The translations under genes were made by a program, and so were the position numbers. Positions 46,241 to 57,255 of a stretch of 64,000 nt of DNA are shown here, piece by piece. Source of the stretch: Lonicera japonica (taxonomy: Eukaryota > Streptophyta > Magnoliopsida > Dipsacales > Caprifoliaceae); NCBI GenBank assembly GCA_021464415.1, contig CM038471.1:77482414-77546413 (forward strand), given 5' to 3'. The notes under the pieces were generated by a model. That model did not search any database. It was given only the letters and a program-made list of their open reading frames with translations, and was not told where the DNA came from. Numbering within the stretch: position 1 is the stretch's first letter; every line of letters begins with the position of its first letter.

Positions 46241-47147
46241 AATCTACACAGACTAATCCAAATTTATTTCAGGTTTTTGGATTGATTAGATTGAAATGGA
46301 TCTACTCCGAAAAAAAAAAGAAAAAAAAACTTGATTGATTTTGGTTTTGGGGTGTGTAAACTGATCTAAACCTATATAATTAGTATATATATATATATAT
46401 ATATATATTTTTAAAGTGGCATATGTCTTAGTGTTATTGGTAGTTGGGGGTAGTCTACTCATCATACTTTATTATAATCAATGAATAATTGACACATTAA
46501 TATATCAATTTTTTATGTTAGATATTTATGTACGAATAGAATAGAAGTACTCTGATTCATAAAAATTCATCATATGTTTAATATTACTTATATTTAATTT
46601 GGTATATTTCACATATAATTATTTGATAATTTTGTTATTAAGAATCCTCAGTATTTTTGGTATGGCAATTTATTTTTTGTTAAATTGAACCAATTTTTTC
46701 GATATTTTTCAATTTTCTAAACTTAAAGTCTTAAATATGCACATGATATCAAAATCATTTTATTTTTTTGGATTAATTTGATCGACGGATAAAAAAAAAT
46801 GTACTGGGTGACATCCAACAGTCTGAACACTTACCTAGCATGCCACACTTGCATTTGTACTAGAAAGTTATAAGTGAAGCTTTGGTTAAAACTTCTAAAT
46901 TTAAATCTTCTCTTATATCAAACGTATAAAAGGTTCAGCGTATATATTATGTTCTCAAAATATATTTCATACTTCAAAAAATAAAATAAAACCTTATTAA
47001 GGATTTAAATCATGAGCTTATGAATAAATGATATTTTTACCAGATTAGTGAACTATGATTTTTGCAGGTCAAATTGAGAGGTGCATTAACTAGAAGAAAT
47101 AAAATATTTTGATAAGTATAGTATAAAGTCTTCAACGCTTCATCAAA
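46241..47147. other. Intergenic, AT-rich
   Basis: TA microsatellite at 46384-46408. No gene found. CAA at 47144-47146, a few bases before the tRNA gene, and the TATAGTATAAAG at 47117-47128 fit plant tRNA upstream elements. Confidence 0.4.
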
Positions 47148-47219
47148 GTCGTTGTAGTATAGTGGTAAGTATTCCCGCCTGTCACGCGGGTGACCCGGGT
47201 TCGATCCCCGGCAACGGCG
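47148..47219 (+). tRNA. trnD-GUC: tRNA-Asp (GUC anticodon)
   Basis: 72-nt nuclear tRNA gene. Acceptor GTCGTTG pairs with CAACGGC before the discriminator G; D arm TAGTATAGTGGTAAGTA; anticodon stem-loop CCCGCCTGTCACGCGGG with anticodon GTC; T arm CCGGGTTCGATCCCCGG containing the B box. No intron and no encoded CCA. A T run at 47225-47230 is the Pol III terminator. The complement carries a spurious ORF. Sequence matches canonical plant tRNA-Asp from memory. Confidence 0.98.
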
Positions 47220-47224
47220 AAAAC

Positions 47225-47230
47225 TTTTTT
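47225..47230 (+). terminator. Pol III terminator of tRNA-Asp
   Basis: Six T residues five bases downstream of the mature tRNA 3' end. Confidence 0.85.
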
Positions 47231-48096
47231 CCCTTCCAGTCAGGTTGAACACGACGTCGTATGAATGAAAACGGCCATGTTAACAAAGTCTGCACAATAA
47301 ATAAATGAAAAAATTCCCTCCAAGTACCTAGTTTTTTTTTTCTTTTGATTTTAGAACAATCAACAATTGATTTATGTTACCAAGTCCCTACATTTTAATC
47401 TCTTGTGTTTATAGGACAGTAGTTACTGTCTTGTGTTTTTAGACCCTATTTTTGTAACAAATTAATGTATACGTGTAAATACATTAATTGTTCATTGAAA
47501 TATAAGGAATAAAAATAAAATTTTATTGTGTTCACGTATCCACTTACTCTTTATTGAGAAAAAAATGACTACAACTAACAAATTTTGTGTTGACTCTACT
47601 TATTTACATTTATATTGCCATTTAACGCGTCGTCACCATAGAGATGGGCTATTATTATTGTGATTTTATACGATTTTGTGCGCAATAAATGTTCCATGTC
47701 TCAAGTCTTAACAAATTATTTGCCGAAAGTAAATGATTAAAAACTGAAAGCAAATTTTTATTTTAAATTAAATGTATCTTTTACACATACACACATATCT
47801 AAAACAGAGTACAATAAAATATTTTATTTCAGAAAACGAGTTCATAGTGTGTGTATATGTATATATCAACCACGAGTAATAAGATACCATATCCAAGACA
47901 TTATTTGTGGCTTGACCAAAAATATATATGTGATACAATATTATATTACATGGCGTTTTTCACTGATTATGGCGAATGCAATATGATACTCCAAGTGTGC
48001 TCACATTTTTTTCTAAGTACATGCAGCGTGCATATTGGAGATAATATTTTGGGGTAAGAAAAGTAAGGTGCACAGTTAATTTTTTTGGTAGGCAGG
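47231..48096. other. Intergenic, nothing recognised
   Basis: AT-rich spacer between the tRNA and the pectate lyase remnant. A short ORF at 47851-48057 has no family signature. Confidence 0.4.
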
Positions 48097-50026
48097 TTAT
48101 TCCTCTTTAAAGTTGGCAGCAATGAAGTAATTTCCCTCACTCAAAATATATGGTTGGATTTGCACTTCCACCAATTGCATAGTTTTGCCATCTTTCAAAC
48201 CTATTATTTGCAACATGAGCATATCCATGCCTAACTCTGCATTTTTAAGTTGAGGTAACATATAACAAATTAGAGCAATTTTAGTTTAAGCAATAAAAAA
48301 GAAAGTATTTTAATTTTTCGCACATAATCATAACACATTAATTTGATTAGTTTTATATGAAAAAAAAATCGAATTCCATTGCAATTATTTTATAACTAAG
48401 AACTTAAGAGAAATTTAATTTTAGTTTTTAGTTCATATCCCCCTTCATTTGCTGTACTTTGCAAGGGTCTGAACTTTTCAGACTCAATTTTAATTTCAAT
48501 AAAATAATTCTACAGCGCTTGTGATTTTTTGGGGATAGAAATTCCATGAAAAATGAAAAATAAATTCATTTTAACTTTTAAGTAGAGTTAAAAAGAAGTA
48601 GCATAATTAAATTACAACCTTGGCATTCGTTGACCTAGACCAGCCCCAAAATAATTGAATGCAACGGTAACCCTCATATCATTGTCCGGAGTATGGTTGT
48701 CGTCGTTCCCAAGCAGCATCACCTGTATATAATTGACCAAGTATACTAATTATTTAATCAAGCTTAATATATAGATATATATAAGGCCATTGTTAATAGG
48801 AGAAAATGGACCAATCACCAATTAATATGATCCAAATTTCTTAGCTTAGTAATTTATGGTCAACTAATGCACCAATTGATGAATATATGCATGTTTGTTA
48901 CATTAATTCAATTATTAAAAGTTGGTCAAATTAGTTCGTATATATATTAATTAGATTGTGGTGCTTCCAAACCAGATTTTTATTAAATTTCTAGGACAGA
49001 TTTGTTAAATAACATAGCTCAACAAAAATATAATTTATGAGCGCGCATTTCTTTGTCACTAATTAATATAAGAGCATATATGTATCCGTAGAATTATTAA
49101 TTTGAAAGTTAAGATTGAGATATATTTCTACATACATTATATTATGTAACAATATTCTAGTTAATGGTATAAATATATATATATATATATAGTGCACCGT
49201 ACCACACAAGTATCATATATAGTGCACCGTACCACACAAGTATCATATATGTCACTCTGCATGCGTCACATGAGTTACACCCCATTAAGTGAATTAACCA
49301 CGTACGCATACATACCGTTTGAACAACCGTTACGTCATGTACTGTATATATATATATATATCATGCACGTACCAAAGTTAATTAATTAATTGTATGCTTA
49401 TTTTATGATGCTGGGTGAAGTGATTATTAGAGATGGTAACATCATTTGAACCCTGAACAACGTCTATAAGTCCATCTCCACTACGCGAGAAAAAACAATG
49501 ATCAATCAAAACATCCGAAGATGCAATTACCGTGATTGCGTCTCCGCGACCCTCTCGCTCCCCTATACACCCACTAAATCTAATCCCATGCACAATAACA
49601 TTTTTCACACCCCTCAACTCCATGCATGGCCCATTCCCAATTTCGATTTTTGTGCCCCTCCCATCAACGGTCTTTGACCCCCTCACTCGGAGCACGCTTT
49701 TTAATGCGATCGACATGTCATTGGCAAACGTGATCCAAAACTGAGCCCCCTTGGCTCATACCATAGCAAAGTGTACCCTGTTTAGGGTTTTGGGGGTCAT
49801 CGGAAGGGTCAGTAACCACGTAAGTGAGCCCATTTTTCCTTCCGATGGTTGCACCACCGAAACCAGCGGCACAGTTAGCTAGGGTTTGGCGATTAGTTGA
49901 CCGGTTAGGGTTTGACCGCCAGCATGAGTCTATAGTGTTCATTGTGTTGTTTTGGGATAGGGCATATGGAGTTGAAGCTAAAATATTGAGAAGAGTGAGT
50001 ACTAGGGGAGAGATTAGGTGGGCCAT
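48097..50026 (-). pseudogene. Pectate lyase (polysaccharide lyase family 1), disrupted
   Basis: Secreted enzyme cleaving de-esterified pectin by beta-elimination in the wall. Minus-strand exons: 50026-49402 (signal peptide MAHLISPLVLTLLNILAS, then IDSCWR, GFGGATIG, TYVVTDPSDDPQNP, DGRG, GDAITV, IDHCFFSRSGDGLID, NNHFTQHHK), 48722-48619 (VMLLGNDDNHTPDNDMRVTV, GAGLGQRMPR) and 48236-48097 ([27 protein letters not shown]). The RMPR-VRHG catalytic-arginine region is present across the last junction. Defects: an extra base in the G5 run (C5 at 49746-49750) shifts the frame; the first donor reads AAA|ATAAGC where GTAAGC is expected (49401-49400); exon 3 is shifted at about 48141-48150; and the reading frame stops early at 48097, lacking the usual C-terminal segment. 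Individually these could be errors; together they suggest a pseudogene. Confidence 0.85.
49191..49250 (+). repeat. Exact 30-bp tandem duplication
   Basis: AGTGCACCGTACCACACAAG plus ten further bases occurs twice with no mismatch, in the first intron of the pectate lyase remnant, following a TA repeat. Confidence 0.9.
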
Positions 50027-50110
50027 GGTTTAGCTAGGGTTTAGTGTTCGAAATATTTGGTTGTGTTTTTTTTATTTTGGATAAAAGTTTGTTGTGTGTT
50101 TGGATAAGAG
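50027..50110. other. 5' flank of the pectate lyase remnant
   Basis: Upstream of the start codon on the minus strand; interrupted by a hAT MITE immediately beyond, at 50111. No distinct TATA box is assigned. Confidence 0.35.
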
Positions 50111-50386
50111 CAGGGGCGGAACCAGGGGGATAGAGCGGACTACAGCACAGGACAAAATTTTGAAAAGCCTACTAGTACTACTAAAAAAAATTAATATAAG
50201 CCCACCTCTTTGTTAAATTTCAACCCATCTATTAGCCCAGCTCAAATATTATAAGCCCACTAATTTATATAACTCTCTTAAATTTATATAACTCACTATA
50301 TGATTATGCTTTTAATTTTTTTTTTTATAATTTTTTAATCTATTACTATTAGCCCACCTCTCGGAAGAATCCTGAGTCTGCCTCTG
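50111..50386. mobile_element. hAT MITE with 8-bp TSD
   Basis: Left CAGGGGCGGAACCAGG, right complement CAGAGGCAGACTCAGG, flanked by exact GATAAGAG (50103-50110; 50387-50394). 276 bp, in the probable promoter of the pectate lyase remnant. Same superfamily as the element at 33483-34042. Confidence 0.88.
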
Positions 50387-50698
50387 GATAAGAGAATGCA
50401 AAATTATCATGATTTATATAAGGGGTCGGATAGGGGATAACTAATCCAGGATTTTGGAAGTACTGATTTTTTATTACGATATTGTAGGGTTCTTGGAAAT
50501 GGGGATTAACAAAGATTAGTTGACTGGTTGTCTTGGCTATTTTTTTTTATTTTGATTGGTATAGTACTAAAATAAAACTTGCATTTTGAATTTGTGCGCA
50601 AGGAATTATTTCTCATGTTTTCAGTAGCAGCTTACCTTTCTTAGGTATATAAAAGTTTATATAGTTTTGTATTTGACAACAAAATTGAGATTTTTTTT

Positions 50699-52079
50699 GG
50701 GTAAATTGCACTTTACCACCTTCAACTTTAGGGATAGTTGCACTTCGCCATCTCAACTATTAGAATTAGCAATTTTTGCTACCAACTATTATTTTTGTTA
50801 CACTCCGCCACTTTTCCCTGACGGGGTTAACTTTTTAGACAGAAAGTTGCCCCACGTACACTACACGTGACTTTGCTAAGGGCTTAAAAAAATTCAAAAC
50901 ATGAAAGAATCAAAAACAGAGCATCACACTCTCTCTTTAAAATTCAATCTCGCTCTGTTTTCCTGAGTGGGATTTAAGTATGGTGGGGATGAAAAATGGA
51001 GGATTAAGTCAAGTTCTTAAACAAATGAGTGCCTGCATCATTTCAAGCAATTCATACAAACAGAGAGGTAACTAGGGTAGTTGTTGTATATATCATCTAC
51101 AGTTTTGATCTAAATCATACTTCTTAATTCGTCAACCTCAGGTTAAAATTCTCACGTTCCTTTTCTGTACATTTCAATTTGAAAGCATCCATTCTAAAAA
51201 CTCGCTATAGAAAGTGCAATATACATAATTCTTTATACAACCATGTTAATTATAATAAGGGTTTCCCAAAATACTTCTACCATTTCAATATTATTTAGTG
51301 TATATCTACTGCCAACAGATCTATCATACTCTACTCTATATGATTCACAAGTTGGTGTATACATAGCATATATATAGAGGCAATCAAATTAGAGGCAATT
51401 TAATCCAAACCAAATTCAATTCGTCTAAACCAGATTCAATTTGGGCAAACCAATTTCGCAGTGACCCGAACTTAGTTCTAAAAATCCCTAAATCGTTCCG
51501 CGTCGAACTCTACAATCCACTGGACGGTGAGCATAGTCCATCTTCAAGTACAACTTTATATATTATACTCGAACCAGTTGCCCAAGATATAGACGTCGAC
51601 GCTTTCAACAAATGAGTCGTACTCATCTGTTTCGTCTTCGCTCAACCCAACTCCGGCGATATCTCCGACTACGATTTCGACAAAGATATGGTTTCAATTT
51701 GGGTAAAAGAAATGAAGAAGATCTAATAAAAATAGGATTATGGTACATCTAATTTGATTGAATTTGTTGAAGGTGGGTTTGTCAGATTTGATTGCTGTGT
51801 GTAGACATATATGTATAGAGCATTTGAATTTGAATAGTGATGCTTTGTTTTTGATTCCTTCATGTTTTGCTTCTTTTTTTTTCTTTTTTTTTATGCCCTT
51901 AGCAAAGTCACGTGCAGTGCACATGGGGCAACTTTCTGTTTCAAAAGTTAACTCCGTCAGCGAAAAGTGGTGGAGTGCAACAAAAATGATAGTTGGTAGC
52001 AAAAATTGCTAATTCTCATAGTTGGGATGGGGAAGTGCAACTACCCCTATAGTTGAGGGTGGTAAAGTGCAATTAACCC
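50699..52079. mobile_element. Long-TIR (Mutator-like) element carrying a gene-like fragment
   Basis: Left GGGTAAATTGCACTTTACC (50699), right complement GGGTTAATTGCACTTTACC (from 52079). TIR about 200 bp, including the inverted CACGTGACTTTGCTAAGGGC / GCCCTTAGCAAAGTCACGTG. Both flanks are T-rich, so the duplication cannot be phased exactly. The interior contains GC-richer exon-like DNA (51421-51726). Confidence 0.82.
51421..51726 (+). pseudogene. Captured coding-like fragment inside the long-TIR element
   Basis: One frame reads from 51421 to a TAA at 51724 with a single internal TGA at 51613-51615. Segments include LKIPKSFRVELYNPLDGEH, TTLYIILEPVAQDIDVDAFN, then after the TGA VVLICFVFAQPNSGDIS and MVSIWVKEMKK. 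GC content and amino-acid make-up are protein-like and unlike the flanks. I do not recognise the family. Confidence 0.5.
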
Positions 52080-55000
52080 TTTTTTTATATACAAAGCGAT
52101 AATTTTACAACACATCGATCTCCCTACAATACAACTCTTTTTTTACACAACTATTAATTCACCAAATCTACAATCACCAAAAAGGGTAGACATATAACCA
52201 CCACAAAGAAAACCAATTGACAATTATATTCATGTGGGTCGAATCCAAAATTCTCTTGTTACGGGGATATAGAAGATGCCAATGGATTACTAGCGAGATT
52301 TTGTTTGAAGTTCACTATTCATTGTAAGACTTTGATGGAGAAAAAATGAATATTTCATGCTTATAACATTATTAATTAGTGCTCGTTAATCAGTTTCTTC
52401 TTTTCATGATATTAACTTGCGTTTATATATAATAGATTTTTGGTGTTAGTTTCATTAATTTGTTCATGGACGAGATATTATTTGCGTATGTAGTATGCTT
52501 AATATCTTTATTGAATTGCTAGTAGCTTTTTTTACGCGGCCACCATTTATAATTTAATCGATCAAGGGGGATGTGTGCTTATTTAGTGTATATATATGAG
52601 TAATTAACTTATTTATCACTGCACACTCTTTTATTTTCATTTATTTATCACCACACATAATTAACCTTATATATGCCCAGCTAGAGTGAATAACTCGGTA
52701 TCTGTTAGTAGTTGAGAAGTACGGTGGTCAATTTAATTGAGTGACACAAGTTGGCTAAGTCATGAGTAAATGTTAAGCACACAAACGCGACGATGTATAA
52801 TATAATAATATGTCATTATTCAAATAATCACTGACCAAGTAAATTTAAACTCTATGCACAGTTTTAATTTTTTTAAACTCTACGCAACCTTCGCATGCAC
52901 ATGTTAAAATTGAGAAAAAGAAAAAAAATTCAATTTCCATTCATTCGTATAACGCGTTAAACCATCGTTTACCATCATTGATCGCGGTCTTTTGCCCAAC
53001 CCAAGTGAGAAACTCTTTTAAATTCTTCAATATTTGAAAATTTTATGCCCAATAGCAAGATTTTATAAGTGTGTTTAAAAATTCTTCCAAGTCAAAAATA
53101 CAAGTTGACAAGTTTTCTCTAAGTTTGCACTTAACTATTTCTGGTCACAATTAATCCAATTAAGGATTTAAGTGCCAAAAGAAACGTATCTAAACTCTTA
53201 CAAGTTACATATACTTTAGTCTTTAATTACTGACTAAGTTGCAGAGCTAAACTCCCCAACACGGCATAATAACATGACACAAACGGAATTATAAATTTAG
53301 AGCCATATTAGTACTAACTCAATATGACACACATATAATTAGTGGAATTGATATTAATTAATATTCGTTAACAAGTTACCACCTAATTAAAAGACACCTA
53401 TATGTTGTATAATTGTATAATGTTACATGTATATATATACACATTTTATTTTTTTTATATATATTTGGATAATCTGTATTATGTCATACATGCATTTGAT
53501 ATACCATATATATATGTGTGCGCGCGCACGCGTGTATATATATAAGTGTGTATATAGTGTATACTATTAGTGTATATGTTTATGAATGTGTCTAAGACCA
53601 TCTTCACCCCATAGGCTAAAAGGCCAAATTTGGGTTTTTATGTGGCCCAGCGCGTAAGTTAAAAATATAAAATAGTGTAAAAAAAGGTAAAGCAAAGGTA
53701 AAAATTTAGGCAGACAATTTTTTAGCTCGCCCGACACATGATGTATCGGGGCATAAAAGAATACCTGCCACGACACATGGGAGACAATTTTGTTATGGCA
53801 CGACACATGATGTGTCGTGCAAGCCTTAAAACATTCATGCTCAGCTTTTTTTTTTGGTGGAAGAGAAAGGAAGCCTTAAAGCACATGAAGACAATATAAC
53901 ATTCATGCATGGTTCTCTAGGATATGGAAGAAGAAAAAAAGAAAAATATATATATTTTACATGCCAATACACATCCCCAATGCATTTCTTTATTTATTGT
54001 TAAGCTAAATACACATTTTTACACTACACTTTTACACTATGCACTATGGATGGTCTAATTGAGTTTGTTTATGAGTTAACCTGCAAAAACACATTCAACG
54101 CGAAATAATTTGTCTCCTTAATGGGTAGCACCGTTGATTGGGTGATTTGTAAAGATAATGTTAGGTCAATGTATGAAAACATTCTAAAATTATTCATCAT
54201 TAATTCAAAATGATCTCTTTAACGAGGACATCTCACATCGGTAGTATAACATAGAAGATCTTTGGCTTATATGTCTTGGTTTCAATGAAAACAAAATACA
54301 AACTTGGACTAGTCATGGTAACCTAATCTGATATGATGTGCATTTGACATAATTTTTTTGTTATTAGTCTTTTATTTTTTATACAAGTGGTACACAAATA
54401 CATATGTTGGTCAATCACCAAAAAAAAGGAAAGAAAAATTGGATCCCTATGACTCAAAATTAAGCGTTATGTGGAGAATCGAACCCCATTTCTATTATGC
54501 TAGCCAGTACTCCTATGTGTTTTTGTTATAATGACATCAAATGGTGTAGGAAGACTTTTACTTTTTTATTTCTAGTACTCTTATGAAGAGTAGTAAAATA
54601 GTAGATAATTTTCACCATAAGTTATGATGAGCACTTTTCTAAACAAAATCATTTTTAAATTTCGAGCTGATGATTTAATATTTTAATTATGTTTACAAGA
54701 TACTAAAAAGATTAACTATTCAATTTGAAAAAAAAATCACAATTGAAATTATTTATTTTAATTTTTTAAGTAATATATAGTATTCATTATGGTATGTACA
54801 TGTATATTATAATAAATTACAATGCATCGTTATTTATCACAAATTATCAAGAATATCAAGTATTTATCATATTAATAATTGTATATATAATTAATATAAT
54901 AATATTTGAAGAATTATTATCTCAAAATACAATAAAATAATGCAAAATTAGAGAAGTATTCAACTAATGATAAAAAATACCTACCATTTTACCCCTCGTC

Positions 55001-56379
55001 TTTGTTTATTGAATTTTTATTCATGGCTAATATTTGAGTGATTGTGTATGCTCAAGGCCAATAAGGTAGCAATCATATATGACAGCTTTGTATGAATAGC
55101 AAAGCAAGGAATAAAGATGGTCACGTACCAAAAACAAAAGATTAAAAAAATCCGGCTCGGCCACGTCTACACCCAATATTCGTCCACGTGTTTGATTCAT
55201 TTGGCTCAAATCAACACCACCACAAATATGTTAAAAAAAACCCACCAAAAATATGTTAATAAAAAAAAAAAAAAAAAACACCGCAAATAACTAACGAGCA
55301 TTCAAAATAAAAACAAATATTTTCTTTTTATATTGACCCATGATTTTACAACAAAAAAATATCATAAATTATGATTCTAAAAACCACCCCGTTAAAGAAT
55401 CAATAAATAATTGTCGTAATAGGTTGATAAAATAAAATGCTTCACACAATAAATAGTGTCGACAATCGACTATTTATTATGAAAATAAAGCAAATGTCAA
55501 CTAAAAAATAAAGTTGTTACCAAAAATATACACCATTTCAACCATAACAAATAAAACATCTTGTAATTTAAGTCCACCATTCTTGTGATCAAATAAAAAA
55601 GACACATGTATTGTATGGTAATAATAAGAGAATTAACTACCTTATTGATTACACTTGTGGATTACAAGCGATATATAATATTATATCTAGTAATTTATAA
55701 CATCATACAAATTTTAAAACACTTTTGGTCAACTAGAAATAATGTGTTCTTCACATCGGAGATTTATGGACTCAAATCTGAGTTTAAACATTAAATTTAT
55801 GTTTATGCGTAAAGGTTAATAATTTATTCACTTGGAAAATCATTAATTTTTAATCAATTCTACATTAACATTAGTCTAGCTACTCATTTTAAAATAAAAT
55901 TACAAAGATGAACTACACCTACAAAAATATGCAAAACCAAGACTAAATTTGGAAAACAAATTTAATATTAGTCTAGCTACTCATTTTGAGGTTAATTTAA
56001 TATTGGGTTAGAAAAAATTGAATATTATATAGTAAGATGTTTTTGAGAAAAAAATAGCTTGTAGATTAATATATGAAGTTATTGATAATGAAGATATTAT
56101 TAAGCATTTTCAAAATATAAAGTTTCAAAGGGGAATATTATAATTAAAAATGTGATTTTTGACGTATAAGATGTTAAGTATTTTATTATAGTATTTTAAT
56201 TTTAACTTTATTAAAAGTACATGCAAAATATTTTTAAAAACGTATTAATTTCCCTACCCCCCCCCCCCCCCCCCCGGTCTTAAATCCTGGCTCCGCCGCT
56301 GCTCACAAGTCCTAATTTTCACAGCATAAAACTAATGGGGTCTAATAGATTGGTTATTCAAATAAGTTTATAGTTTTTA
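52080..56379. other. Intergenic region, mostly AT-rich
   Basis: Contains a Harbinger-like MITE (53596-54055); a minus-strand tRNA-like/SINE head near 54455-54510 (B box GGTTCGATTCTCC on the complement); an A run at 55261-55278; and a hAT right end, TCCTGGCTCCGCCGCTG (56284-56302), just after a C run (about 56258-56275), whose left end I could not place. No gene found. Confidence 0.45.
53596..54055. mobile_element. Tourist/Harbinger-like MITE
   Basis: Starts GACCATC and ends GATGGTC, with TAA on both sides (53593-53595; 54056-54058). Longer inner similarity is weak. Inside is a perfect 11-bp-arm palindrome (53798-53820). Confidence 0.6.
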
Positions 56380-57255
56380 GAGTAAATTATTTTAACAGTC
56401 CTGGAACTATTTGCATTGTCCTATTTTGATCCTTAAACAAAATGTTGCCTCATTTAAATATTTAAACTATTGATCGTGTTTCAATTTGGCCCTTTTCGTC
56501 CAATTTGGACATTAACTTGGATGGAATCAAGGGCAAAATTGTCATTTTAATTAGAAATTTTTTTAAAAAAATAATTTTAGTTAGATTTAAAAAATATTAT
56601 GAAAAAAAAAAAAAACTACGACTTCAAATCCGCCGGAGAGAACTCCTTTTCCATCGACCCATCCAAAACCTCTACTCCTTCCCCTTCCTTTTCCCCTCCA
56701 CCTTCTGAACCCGAAAAACTACTATAAATCTCTAAAATCCCATCCGTTTCCTTCAACAATTTCTCTTGCCCCTTTGGGGCAATAGTCAGTCCATAATTCA
56801 ACAATAAATCCGAATCCTTAGCAGATCGAAATTTAGTTTTAGTTCCTTTCTCCAGTCCATCATCATCACTCGAGTCCGATCTGCTCTCTTTTGGTGCATG
56901 GATCGTGAAGAAGAAGAAGATGATGATGATGTAGGGAAGAAGAGGGAGTAGAGGTGGAGGTTTGCGCATAGTAGGGGTTGGGTCTGTGGTGGAGGTGGGG
57001 AAGAGGTGGGTCTCTCTCTTTGTTCCTTTCTTTTTTTAATTTTTATTTTCATAATATTTTTTAAATCTAATTAAAATTATTTTTTTAAAAGTATCTAATT
57101 GAAATGACAATTTTGTCCTTGATTCCGTCCAAATTGGACGAAAGGGCCAACTTGAAACTCGGTCAATAATTTAAGTATTAAATGAGACAAAATTTTGTTT
57201 AATGGCCAAAGTGGGACAATACCAATAGTTTAAAGGCGGTTAGGGTAGCTTACTC
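56380..57255. mobile_element. Pack-MULE-like GAGTAA-family element
   Basis: Left GAGTAAATTATTTTAACAG (56380), right complement GAGTAAGCTACCCTAACCG (from 57255). TIR about 215 bp, with shared internal blocks TCGTCCAATTTGGAC and AATTGTCATTT. Exact 9-bp TSD TAGTTTTTA (56371-56379; 57256-57264). The interior, 56616-57000, is a GC-richer minus-strand ORF, the typical layout of a Mutator-like element that captured a gene piece. Confidence 0.88.
56616..56969 (-). CDS. Captured ORF (117 aa) inside the Pack-MULE-like element
   Basis: Starts MRKPPPLLPLLPYIIIIFFF, a hydrophobic signal/anchor stretch (residues 6-24), then polar: SDSSDDDGLEKGTK, LLLNYGLTIAPKGQEKLL and an acidic Gly/Glu-rich tail, ending in the TIR-proximal sequence. 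It resembles the first exon of a plant secretory-pathway or membrane protein, but I cannot assign a family. The stop lies next to the inner TIR edge, so the C-terminus is probably not the parent gene's. Expression is unproven. Confidence 0.5.
   Translation of the reverse strand: MRKPPPLLPLLPYIIIIFFFFTIHAPKESRSDSSDDDGLEKGTKTKFRSAKDSDLLLNYGLTIAPKGQEKLLKETDGILEIYSSFSGSEGGGEKEGEGVEVLDGSMEKEFSPADLKS

Noticed and set aside
47148..47219. Possible organellar (plastid) tRNA insertion
   Set aside because: Sequence matches the nuclear cytosolic tRNA-Asp form with a Pol III terminator; flanks show no plastid DNA.
47037..47252. 71-codon minus ORF containing GSNPGHPRD
   Set aside because: Antisense of the tRNA-Asp gene.
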